From positions 107,150,557 through 107,214,556 of the forward strand of contig OZ018321.1 of assembly GCA_963969495.1 (NCBI GenBank): DNA of 64,000 nucleotides, in the 5' to 3' direction. The DNA comes from Ceratothoa steindachneri. Taxonomy: Eukaryota; Arthropoda; Malacostraca; Isopoda; Cymothoidae. Below are positions 53,954 to 64,000 of the stretch, one piece after another. The notes below the pieces were generated by a model, which ran no database searches, had not been told where the DNA came from, and saw nothing but the letters and a program-made list of their open reading frames with translations. The translations under genes and the position numbers were made by a program. Position 1 is the first letter of the stretch. Each line of letters opens with the position of its first letter.

Positions 53954-54553
53954 TGTAGCGAGACTGGCATGTACGTCCAAAATAGGACACACGCAAGAGT
54001 CGCTACACACATAAAGTACAGAGAGAGAGAAAAGTAAAGTTAGCGCCGGTTATGAGAATGTCACACGGTAGTAAACCGAGCACAGTTATCTCTGTTAAAG
54101 TTGGTCGAGGCAATCTTAGGCAAACATTATAATCAAGGCAGAATCCAGAATAAACCGGATAGCTATCACTATTAAACAAATAGAAACCAGATTAGGAAGC
54201 TGTCTCCATGGCGACATGCCACCACCTACAGAGAATTTTACCCAATAGTCGGAGTGCCTTCCTTATCAATATGTTCGGTAATAGCCAATCAAAAGCCGAG
54301 TTATGTTAATACCGACAAATCAACAGGCTAGTACATAAGAGAGAGGTGCAGCTTAGTTCGACGAGGAACTTGTAGGGCCTGGCTTAAATTGAATATATAA
54401 CTGTGTGAAGCCAGAACAAAGAGGATTATTATATTACTGTTTTATATAGCAATATATCGCGTTATATATCGTTCAGTCCGATCTCTCGGATTCGCGTAAT
54501 TCATCTTTGTATATAGTCGTGTTCTACCCTGGTGTGGTCTATCCCCATCCTCC
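53954..54553 (+). repeat. Candidate LTR starting TGTAGCGAGAC
   Basis: The start TGTAGCGAGACTGGC is mirrored by AGTCGCTACA at 53998-54007, giving a 54-bp stem-forming head. A TATA-like AATATATAAC lies near 54394. TTTGACCCCGTCGTTAT near 54560 vaguely resembles a TGGTGACCCCGAC-type primer site. It could be the 5' LTR of the gypsy remnant at 56990-58260, but no second LTR was found. Confidence 0.35.
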
Positions 54554-55505
54554 GGGTTATTTGACCCCGTCGTTATAATAAGACCGCCCCTCGGCTTAGG
54601 GCACCCCATAGCAATCAACAAAATAACTCTCGTGGGAAATAAGGAAGGGCAACGGTAGCCAACCGGGGCATCTGTATCAACCAGACTCCTTTCCAAAAGA
54701 TTACGCTATAACTCGGTAATCTATCACCATTACTGGCAACCAGCGTCCCCCTTCCAAGGCTCTTGGGTTGTCCTCACGAAAAAACTTATTAGAAAGCGCA
54801 CAACATTATGGTGCAAGCATTGTCAAGTGCCACTGTGCATGGAGCCCTGCTTTTCTCAATACGATACAACTCAAGAGACGTAAAAAGAAAGCATGTATAA
54901 GCAGTGTGTCTATATTTTTAGACATATCCGTACATACATACATACTAAATTTTATATTTTAACTCTAAAAAAACTAAAAAGTATAATTCAGTTATTTTTT
55001 TCTTTTTTATTTATGTAAAGACATATATTTTCGTCCAATACTCTGTGAACATTTTGAACAATTTCCTTAGTCACACAAGACTTTTTTGTTATGTGTACGT
55101 TTGTGCGTTCAAAAGGAATTGTTTGGGCTCCTTGAGCAAGATTGTTAGGGTAGCCCGCTTGATGGGGAGATTGGGGAGGCAAGAAGAAAAGAGTGCATTA
55201 GTGTCACATGCTACATCCGAACTCAAATCAGGGCATTTAAATGACCATTTAAAGTTCATCTTCTAATGCAATTTCCGGAAGATAGGTAAGATAAATATGT
55301 ACATATTTTATAGTGATAAGAAATTTTCTTTTTAAAGAAGTGAATTTCAAATTACCTTTCTTAAATTAAATTTTGGGGGTAATGAAGGAGCTTCGAGTTT
55401 CCAAGGCGTGGTATTTCAAGGGTTAACACCGAGACTCGCTATAGCTGGTGACTTCAAGACTCACAATAACATCGAGGACTGGCCATACATACTCAGAACA
55501 GAATG
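54554..55505. other. No gene seen
   Basis: Mixed-composition sequence. The open frames at 54768-54962 and 55045-55266 have no recognisable similarity and are not called. Confidence 0.4.
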
Positions 55506-55625
55506 ACATGTTCTTAACATAATTAACTATACCTATCAAAATTAAATATTCCTAACTTAATTACATATTTATAACATAATCACATGTTTGTAACGTAATT
55601 ACATATTCCTAACATATTATCAGGT
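55506..55625. repeat. Degenerate AATTACATATTCCTAACAT tandem repeat
   Basis: About five loosely repeated units of 20-28 bp built from TAACATAATTA and ACATATT. Confidence 0.6.
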
Positions 55626-56095
55626 CGGAAAGAAAGTAATTTCCTATTTTTTAGAATAAAGTTCTAGATAGTATTTATTGAAGTAGTGACTCTTGTTATC
55701 GTTTAGGAATGTTACATTGAGTAATTTATAGCTTTTTCTTTCAGATTATAAAATATTGTTCATCATCTTCTTACGATATACACACCTATGTCCTTCCATC
55801 TAATGATCATATTAGACATTATTTACTCTATAAGTTTCATAAAGGTGCCAATACAAGTACAGCACTTATGAGACATTAACAAACTGCATTGAGTTACAAC
55901 ATTCATTGCCAAATGATATACCATACAAACGAGTCACATATAGTTCTCAATTTGTTGTGGGGCTGTTCTTCTTAAAATGGGCAATGGTGATCCTCAACCA
56001 GTGTATTTTTCTCTGTCAAATTAAGGGGATAGCGCATTTATTCGTTAGTCCCTTTTCAAATTCTTTCGTTCAAAATTCGCATTTTTTGGTATTGT

Positions 56096-56455
56096 ATATC
56101 ATTTTATTGCAAGTTTTATGCATTTTTTAATTGTATAATTATTTTTTTAGCAAAATGACTAGAACATAGTGAAAATTAAGATAATTTAAAATTGTATACG
56201 TTCGTGGAAAATCTTTCTTAGATATTTAAAGTTAATTTGTGAAAAACAAAACAAAAGTATACCAATGATTTTTATATCATTTAATTGGAAATTTTATGCA
56301 CTCTTTTATAGTATATATTTCGTTTTAGCAACATGACTAGAACATAGTGAAATTTATAATAATGAAAAACTTTATACATTCGTGGAAATTCTCCGTAGAT
56401 TTTTAAATTTGATTTGTGAACACAACGCAAAACTAATCCATGCGATTTAAATACT
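56096..56455. repeat. Diverged tandem duplication, about 180-bp unit
   Basis: Both halves contain TTTTATGCA, AGCAAAATGACTAGAACATA (or CAACATGACTAGAACATA) and TTCGTGGAAA in the same order, about 180 bp apart, with many small differences. The rest of 55626-56985 shows no gene. Confidence 0.7.
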
Positions 56456-56989
56456 TGCTAAAAGAAAACGGTGCCTGAGAACTGGTTTATATTTTTGGCA
56501 TCATTCGAATATCGATTGAACTAAATTCTATGGCATTCAGAACACCACTACTATTCACCTAACACCCCCTTTTCCAACTGAGAACAAAACCTATAGTTGA
56601 CCTTGTCCGAAAAATACATGTTTTAGTCCACCATTAACGTAAATGTACATGGAACTAAAGAAAACTGGTTTCAAATGATAACTAAATCATATGTGCATCG
56701 TTTGCTCGTGAATTGAGTTCGAATGCTTAATTTCTAGTAATTCTATAGCCATTTATATAATATAAGGTTTCAAGGGGGAGAGGTCTGAAAGAACCTCCTG
56801 TATCTCAAAAACGGCGCCGTAGGTTATTGTGATTTTGGCATGAATAAAGGACTTTTAATGAGCTTTAATTTTATATATGATAATCTAACGTAGGGAAAAG
56901 CTGAAAAAATAAATGTAGTATTCCCTTAATCGAGACTCAAGAAGCATATCCGACTTATGACAGGAAACTAACTCATAACAGCATACTTA

Positions 56990-58260
56990 GCAGTGTTCCA
57001 GTTCAGACATATGATCAAAGGGCGTCAAGTGATTTTATGTATAGATCATATGCTTTTAGTGTCTGCCTTTCCATCACCGTAGTGCTAAAGCAGGCTGGCA
57101 GCAATGCAATTTGACTGCTATCTTAGAATATATTTCTTACATTACATATCTCCGTGGCGAAGAAAATGTATCTGCAGATTGCTTATTTTGAAATGTCAAC
57201 TCAGTTAAGATATCTTCGTTCCTTTGGCAATCCGCAAATAAAGGAAGATGAAAGGAAATCAGTCCATGATAAATTAAAACCTTTTCTATTTTCTGAGAAT
57301 ATTCAGCTTTGGTGTGGCGTGTCTTCTCCTTTCCCACATCTATGTGTCCCTTTGGCTTGCAGAAATTCTATATTTTGGCAATTAAATGATATATCTCATC
57401 TAGGAACTAAAGAATCGCTCCGCCTAATCAACGCCAGATACTTCTGACCAAATATGGATAAAGATATACGTGCTTGGTCACGAGAATGCCTTCAATGTCT
57501 GTCAGCTAAGGTTGATCGTCACACGAACTCCGAAATACTTCCTATTTCTATTTCATCGTCAAAATTTGAAGATTTCTATTTGGATATCTTAGGACTATTT
57601 CCTCCTTGTATCCTCCCTGGACAGTCTTATCTTTTACATCATCGATATGTGTTATGATGTATTGATAGAGCAAAAAGATGGCTCGAAGTAGGTAATGGTA
57701 GAGGCGTACAATTTGAACCGAACCTTTTAAAGAATTTTCTTCATTGGTAGGTTTTCATCGGCTTCATACCACGCCAATCAACCAATCGCAAACGGATTTA
57801 TTGAAAGAATTCGTTGTACTTTGCATAACAGCTCATCATCGAGGGCGGGTGATGGCACTCCCCGTTGCCTTTTAGGTATCAGGTTTCTCACCGATTATAG
57901 CCGTCACGAGAACTGACCTTCCTTTTCATAAACCTTTCGTTACGTCTCCCTTTCTAAAACAGATTATATTTATTAAATATGAAAAATTATGTCACAAATT
58001 GATTTTGTTCATATATCGACAGATAATTTAAACTCGGTAAAAAAATCTTAAGTTCCTAATAACTTAAAAGAAGGATCCCAAGTATGGGTTCGAATGATCG
58101 CGTACGAAAACCACTTGAAGCACCCTATGCAGGTCCTTTTCCAGTTATCCGGCACAGCGATAAAGTTGATATTTTAGAATTCTTCAATGGTAAAACCTAT
58201 TCAGTTTCAATTGATAGGCTAAAAGCAGCAAAGATTCCATGCAAGCTCTAGGTTTCGCTA
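56990..58260 (+). pseudogene. Ty3/gypsy RNase H and integrase remnant
   Basis: RNase H is suggested by QFRHMIKGRQVILCIDH near 57000 and YITYLRGEENVSADCL near 57138-57182. The integrase zinc finger is CVPLACRNSIFWQLNDISHL with ESLRLINARYF (57154-57447), then DIRAWSRECLQCLSAK (57454-57657), giving His-His-Cys-Cys. The core is heavily broken: PIANGFIERI near 57785 keeps the Asn-Gly and Glu positions. The C-terminal part reads RKPLEAPYAGPFPVIR near 58107-58150 and SVSIDRLKAAK near 58203-58235. It is a different gypsy family from the one at 3840-12724 and lies in the opposite orientation. Confidence 0.8.
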
Positions 58261-58264
58261 CCTT

Positions 58265-59045
58265 TACCATACTACATTAAATTCCCTCAAATGGAGCGGT
58301 GGATACGCCAAAGATGATACTCCAGGAGAAGAAACAGCTTGCTCGAAGAACTTCATATAAATTAGCTATATATATGAACCTACTAATATAATAGCCACAG
58401 TTCCTTTGCCAAAGAATAGGCTGATAATGGTCAAATTTTCATAATGATTGTAAAAGGTATAATATTATTACACATTTTTTTATAGTAGTCTCTATTGCGA
58501 AATGCCAATTAATGTATTTACGAATATAAGATCTATCACTCGCCATAATAGATTACTAAAAGAATGCTAAATGTGTATATTAGTACTTGGCTATTTAAAA
58601 ATAAAATAAATACACTTGTAAGTGAAGTAATTATAAGTAAATTAATCATTTATAGCTAATGTGGACTTTGTAAAAGAAAGAAATATGTTATGATAACACA
58701 GCATTGCGACAAGCGCCCTATAGATGCTTGTGGTAAAAATAAACGTAGTCATAATAATTGATATCGTATAACTTACATGAGTTATTATCTATATATCCAT
58801 GCGGAATTATTTAATCTAATTTATTATAAACTTGCTCAATCGTTTATTCTAACTAATCATCTGGCGCTATCTTAACCTTTATAGGTAACTAATGCATTCC
58901 TGGCCCAAAAGTAAAATTCATACACACAGCGATGGGAGCGCAGTAATTATTGAGAAATATTTTTTACTAATTAATTAAACCAATTTAATAAGAATGTTTT
59001 CCTGGAGTTGGTATACAGATAATTGTGTAATGAAGGAAAGCTCTC
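58265..59045. other. AT-rich sequence, no gene seen
   Basis: Follows the gypsy remnant. No LTR or coding signal was recognised. Confidence 0.4.
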
Positions 59046-59047
59046 TA

Positions 59048-59154
<107 letters not shown>

Positions 59155-60155
59155 CAAGATGGTTAGGTGATCAATCATTAGAAAAACATTAAGTTATGTC
59201 AGCAAACATAAAAGTTAATTTTGTTTTTTATACTGGACTTGATTTAATCTAATTAAAATATCATTAGAATATATTTTTTATTATCATAAGAGCAAAAATG
59301 TAAGATAATTATTGATTGATTGGGTATAAAAAAAACAGGTCATCTTCAGATTGAACTGAAAGTGAGCGAGTGTCTTCTATATATGGCGTGTGAAACTGTT
59401 TATAAAGATAAATAAAGAGCAGAACAGGAAGCAATAAAGAATTTGTATGAAGACAATTTCCATGTCACCGCTCAGTTAAAAAAAAAAATTCGAAGTGAAG
59501 GACTGAAGTTATTATTATCGCTACATCAAGAGAACGCTTGATCCAATCATCTTCCCACTCTAAGCCATAACTAAATTGAAGTCCGAAGAATGTTGCAATT
59601 CAACAAAGAACAAATAGTATTCAGATCAATTTGCAGGTGTCATTATCTCAACTATTGACTCGACATCTCAGTGGAAACACACCACTTCGAAATTACCTCG
59701 AAGAAAGCAGACAATCGGTTACCTCATGTACTCCTATAATACTACATCAGAGTTGAAGTGATTTTTATCGACGACTATAGCGACTACTAAAATATCCATC
59801 TTACCTACTTGTATCTATATCTTTATTAAAAGATGTTAGTAACTATTTAAATTGAATTCGCTTATGAAGTATTTACCGTTTTATTTCAGCCAAAATTCAT
59901 TTAATACAATAGTGTCAAACTTTTTAATAGCCACGGGAATCGAAAAATCATTGATATTATTTCTGAGATCCTATACCTTAAAGAGAGACGACACTTTATT
60001 TTTTGTGTGACTAGCAATAAACTTTATCATGCTGCCTCTGTAGATAGAGAGGCGGAGGAAAGGAGGCGTTCATCTTTTTTAAAAAATAGCTCATCTGGTG
60101 ACAGCCTTCAAAGGCATAAATCACCGTAATTAAAATTTTAGCCTTGAACTAGGTT
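59155..60155. other. AT-rich sequence, no gene seen
   Basis: No coding signal. A TATAAAA word at 59330 and AATAAAG near 59408 might be part of an LTR, but no terminal repeats were found. Confidence 0.35.
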
Positions 60156-60359
60156 ATAATAAAGATCGCAAAAAAACAACAAAAAAATAAGACAAATGAG
60201 CAAGAAAAACAAGCAACAAAAAACAAAGGTGAATCATGTTCGGGCGTTGGGCAGCTCACCCCCACCCCGGCGAACGAAGATGCGGCCTACAACAAAGAGA
60301 CAAATAAAATGGAGGAGGTCATGTTCCTACAATAAGTCAGATAGTCCACAGGTACATGA

Positions 60360-61145
60360 AACCGTCCCGAGTACAAGGGACAAGCTGTAGCGATCCCGTT
60401 GAATCTGCCGAACAGTTTAGGGGGCGACGCAGTCGTCGCAATAAAGTGTAGGCGAGCGGTACATCAAATGGAGGTGTGTCTCGCTAGTGTGCCGAATTTG
60501 AAGGAGGCAGAAAACAACCGGAAGCTGTTGCTGCATATGAGGGTAGGTCCATGAGAAAAATCGCGGTGCAATGGCAGGCGCTATAAGTTACTCGCGGTCG
60601 TCTCCCATCTTCTTTGCCAAGCAGCCCGGAAGGCTACACTGATTCCTGACATGTAGTCAGTGTGAGAGAACCAGACGTAGGACTGGTCGCCCAGCACTCG
60701 GAATCTCTTTGGCACCCTCATCGGCGCGTTCATTCCTCGCAGTTCCCACATGTCCAAGAACCCAACAGAAGATAATCTCGACATCCGCCCGGTTCGCCGA
60801 AATCGTGGCGTCAGGGATACTGCGAATCAAAGGATGTGGAGATTCCCATGCCCCGATATAACTCATAGCGCCTTGTGAGTCGCTAAAGATCACAATCCGG
60901 TCTCCGAACTGGGCACGACGCGTTAGCTCTCATATCGAGCTCTCATATCATAGCTCTCATTGCAACCAGTTCGGTCGTGAAGACAAACGAAGTGCCCGAT
61001 AGAGCCCAGCTGACTTAAAAGAGAAGTGATACAGCGTAGAAACCGACCCCATCCTGAGATGTGGAACCATCCGTATACACTGGCACAGATCCAGCGTGAC
61101 AACGAAGCCTGCTCCAAATAGGCCAAACGCAATACTCACGTCGCT
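60360..61145 (-). pseudogene. LINE copy 3 RNase H region
   Basis: Frame 60657-60893 has IFSDSQGAMSYIGAWESPHP, ADVEIIFCWVLGHVGTARNE and RADEGAKE, matching copy 2 RNase H. Frames 60581-60784 and 60923-61199 give partial overlap. The catalytic Asp residues in FSDSQ and NERADEG are still readable, but the frame is broken in several places. Confidence 0.8.
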
Positions 61146-61159
61146 GTAGAAGCATTGTG

Positions 61160-61423
61160 AGCATAATTTTACAGATAACCAGTCACAAGGACCTATCAAA
61201 CGTCATCCAATTACATAACATAATATTAAGGATAACCAAAGCCACAAGGGCCTATCAAAGGCCATCCGATAAGATAACATAATTTTATGGATCACAAAAT
61301 CCACAAGGGCCTATCAAAGGTCATCCGATAACAACATAATTTTACGTATAACAAAAACCACAAGGGCCAATCAAAGGTTATCCGATAACAACATAATGTT
61401 AATGATAACAAAAGGCACATGGG
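61160..61423 (-). repeat. Tandem array of LINE B-type 3' tail units in LINE copy 3
   Basis: About four and a half units of 57-64 bp, each with CATAATTTTA, AACAAAAGCCACAAGG and CCTATCAAAGGTCATCCGAT, head to tail. The same unit forms the LINE B 3' end at 29969-30150. No LINE B coding sequence accompanies it. Confidence 0.8.
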
Positions 61424-62545
61424 AAACTAGATGCGATACCGATCCGAGACCTACATCGAGCTCTGGAATGAGTTTCCTAGCCCTAAACCCAAAGGGGATA
61501 GGGTATGAGTGACGTGTCCCGGCGTCATAGGAACTGAGCACGGTGGAGAGTGAGTGGCATCTCCACAGGCTCGAAAAGTAGGCTCTGAATGGGAGACGGT
61601 CAGCAGTCACCGGTCGCCAGGCGGAGACCGGTGTGATGGATTAAGTACACCTTCCGCAATACACGCTCGGCAGCGGATGCGTAAAACTCACATCTGTAGT
61701 CAATTTTAGAACGACAAAGGCAAGGTAGAAAAGCAGGGCGAACCTAAGGTTGAAAATATGAGTCTCCAAGGTAAGAAGTCAGTCGAAAACAAGACCAAAA
61801 AAACAATGCGAATTCAACACTTCAGGGCGAATCTCGTCTGTTTCGGAGTGAATCCGTGGATGGCGGCAGAAATCCACGAGCTTAGTCTTGGAGGCCAAGG
61901 AAAACCGAGACCTGTGGGCTTCGGCATAGCGAGAGATGCTGTTCAATGCCTGTCGGAGTCGAAGCTCCAGAGTTGCCGTCTGGGCTGCGCCCAAAGATAT
62001 AGGAGGATCGTCCACATAGAGCTTAGCGAGATAAATCTTCCGGCAGCACCGAGGTGATGCCGTTGATGCTCAGGGCAAATAGTGTGACACTGAGGCCACT
62101 TTCCTGCGGTACACCCTCATCCTGCGCGATTGGTGCGGAGAGGGCTATCCCCACCCGTACGCAGAATCGACGATCTCCCCCCAAATCAAAAATAAAGATT
62201 GGAAGGCATCCCTTCTCCCCAGTGTGTGGAGGGTCTGAATAAAACTGTATCGTCATAGAGTATCATATGCTTTCTCCAGATCAAAAAACACTGTGGCCTA
62301 GTGCTGCCTATTAAGGAAAGCCAGGCAGCCGGCATTTTCCAGTCGTAGCAGACAATCCGACGTGGAGTGAAACTTGCGGAAGCGGCACTGTGGGGAAGAC
62401 AGGTGGCCTCCGCTGTTCAGGAAAAAGAGTAGTCTAACATTTACAATTTATTTATTAACTTACAGACGAAAAAGGTTAGTGAGATTGAACGGAAACCGGC
62501 CGGGATAAAATGATCTCTCTCCGTTGGCGAAAAGCGAGCACAATA
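61424..62545 (-). pseudogene. LINE copy 3 reverse transcriptase fragment
   Basis: Minus-strand frames 61779-62015 (TATLELRLRQALNSISRYAE) and 62023-62256 (SALSAPIAQDEGVPQ and LFALSINGITSVLPEDL) match the RT of copy 2. The catalytic YVDDL of copy 2 corresponds to MDDPPIS here, so the active-site region is altered. The upstream piece 62441-62638 has GFRSISLTFFVCKLINK. Confidence 0.75.
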
Positions 62546-64000
62546 ATGATTCAGGAGCGATTTGTATGGTGGAAGCGTTGACAATAGTAGCACCTCCCTC
62601 ACAGTGGCACGAATGCCTTCACGCGGTAGCGATATCAACCCGCACGCACCAACTCAGAGAGCCTGTCACGGTCGAACGTGACGAAGAGTGTATGGGTGGC
62701 TCTCGAGGCCCATCCCTGTTTTCTCATTACACGTTTAAACTTGACCGCTCCATAGTCGGTCAGTTCTAAGATAATTTCATCTATGGTGTAGTCCACGAGT
62801 TACCTCGCGTAAATCACTCTTTTCAAGAAGTTCCTCGTAAAGTGCACCGTCAAACTCACAAGCGAGCCATTAAGTGTCCGAAGGGTACTTATCATGGCTG
62901 CCTTGGCCACCATGCTGTCATCGTTAGGACGAATAACCAGAGAGCGTTTGAGCCAGCGAGCCCGAAAACGCCAGGTAGTCTCTCGACGAAGGGCCCCGGC
63001 GTAATCGAAGTTCCGCTGAGCGCACTTGCGACTTAGTCTTGGTCTATGCCACCCACCTGAGGGCGCCTCAGAGCCGACGTGCCGATCTTGGCCTTGTTAT
63101 TTGCGGAAATTGTAGCGCACCCGTCTGACCCTAGAGCCCCCGTAGAAAGAGGGGAACCTTTAGTCCTTTTTGTCTTCCTGTTCCTTTTCTTTTGGGGAGA
63201 GGAGAGTGGGAAATTAACCAGCTTCTCTCCGCCGGCGGAAGTAGCTGCTAGGTTGGACGTACCGTCCAAAGCAAGATCCTTCTCCGAGATGGAGAAGGTC
63301 TTAGCTGTTAAAGGGATACCAGCCGGGGAAAGAAGTCCCCCCCCCCCCTCCTTGCAAGAAGCTTAAACATGGGCGGATCTAGGTTTGGCACCGAACCAAA
63401 TTTCACCCCACGCACGGAAGATCCCCCATGGATACGTGGCTGGGTCGCTTCCGAACCCTTTCTATCTCGAGGGAGGAGGGCTCCATGTAGCGGCCATCCT
63501 TCCCCCCCAGGTATCACGGATCCCAATCAAGGACCTAGTCTTGTGTTTTGTCGATCACTATACGCTTAAAAGACCGGAATGCAGTACCTTAGGGGCACTG
63601 ACCGACAGGCCCGTCTCTACTTTGCCCCTCTAAAGGGGTTAGCCCTATCAAGCCGCTCCCACCGGTGGTGGTTAATTTGTGCCACCTGCTTTCTCTTTTG
63701 GTAGTCTCCTGTGAGAAGAAAGGAGGCACTACCGGTGGTAAGGAGATAGAGTCGCCCGAGGGTGGCTCTAAAGAAGGGGGTGAGGGGAAAGTCACCGTAC
63801 CTGTAGACCTGAGAGAGGAGTAAACCTCCTCTCCGGTAGAATAGGGTTGAAGAGCCCCTGAGAAAGCGCAAGGGCGAGGCAGCCTCATTTTTAGATGTAG
63901 AGCTGCCCGACAGCGGCTACAAAGGGGAAGCTCCTTTGCCCATGGCGATGGTAAGAGGGAAGCCCCTCCACCGGTCCAAGATAGGAGGTTCCACTAAAAA
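62546..64000 (-). pseudogene. LINE copy 3 ORF1, N-terminal half, joined directly to RT
   Basis: Frames 63033-63269 (LSSPQKKRNRKTKRTKGSPL), 63589-63888 and 63617-63871 match the ORF1 N-terminal region of copy 2, including the lysine-rich patch. The zinc-knuckle region begins only at the junction near 62570. The 5' end of the element lies beyond the window. Confidence 0.75.

Larger units (their letters stand above)
60160..64000 (-). mobile_element. I/Nimb-like LINE copy 3, internally deleted, running off the window
   Basis: Minus-strand sequence parallels copy 2 in three blocks: 60160-61145 (3' UTR and RNase H), 61424-62545 (RT) and 62546-64000 (ORF1). At about 62546 the RT block meets ORF1 directly, so the endonuclease, the RT start and the ORF1 tail (about 2.3 kb in copy 2) are missing. 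A foreign tail array interrupts it at 61160-61423. Confidence 0.85.

Overview
This window looks like gene-poor DNA from an invertebrate animal nucleus. The mix of CR1-type LINEs with an esterase ORF1, RNase H-bearing I/Nimb-like LINEs, Jockey-like LINEs, Ty3/gypsy elements, hAT and piggyBac transposons, and very long (TA)n arrays suggests an arthropod, most likely a decapod crustacean. The species is inferred from repeat style only. I see no convincing host housekeeping gene, rRNA, canonical tRNA, CRISPR array or bacterial-type operon. Almost everything recognisable is a transposable element or its wreck, and most copies carry stops and frameshifts.

The layout is a set of nested insertions. 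(1) 1-2.1 kb is a spliced-looking pseudogene of an uncharacterised, probably transposon-derived family. (2) 2.99-13.4 kb is an I/Nimb-like LINE ORF1 (minus strand) split by a Ty3/gypsy element (3.84-12.72 kb), which is itself split by a CR1 LINE (about 7.3-11.8 kb). (3) 16.6-26.3 kb is a plus-strand CR1 fragment split by an L2-like LINE. That LINE holds two LTR-like insertions and a nearly complete 6.9-kb I/Nimb-like LINE (19.03-25.91 kb) with 13-bp target-site duplications and an oligo(A) tail. (4) 27.07-46.77 kb is a ZBED-type hAT transposon with both ends visible. Its transposase is interrupted by a 15.36-kb block (29,594-44,949) between CCCTTA repeats. That block holds a second CR1-type LINE with an LTR inside it, a rearranged CR1 chimera, a 0.6-kb TIR element, several Jockey-like LINE pieces, and an array of small hairpins at its right edge. 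A 0.63-kb TIR element sits in the hAT C-terminal region.

46.8-60 kb is AT-rich, with long (TA)n arrays, LTR-like sequences, a non-autonomous hAT-like element with TTATCG-rich ends, a decayed piggyBac transposase, a Jockey 3' end, another decayed uncharacterised gene, and a decayed Ty3/gypsy RNase H-integrase. 60.2-64 kb is a third, internally deleted copy of the I/Nimb-like LINE, running off the window end and interrupted by a tandem array of another LINE's 3' tail.

The elements do not form a pathway. Their interest lies in relative chronology, in intact or near-intact ORFs (the I/Nimb ORF1, the CR1 ORF1 and the 5' part of LINE B ORF2), and in structured repeats that no standard family description explains. 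Boundaries given as 'about' are limited by working without alignment tools.
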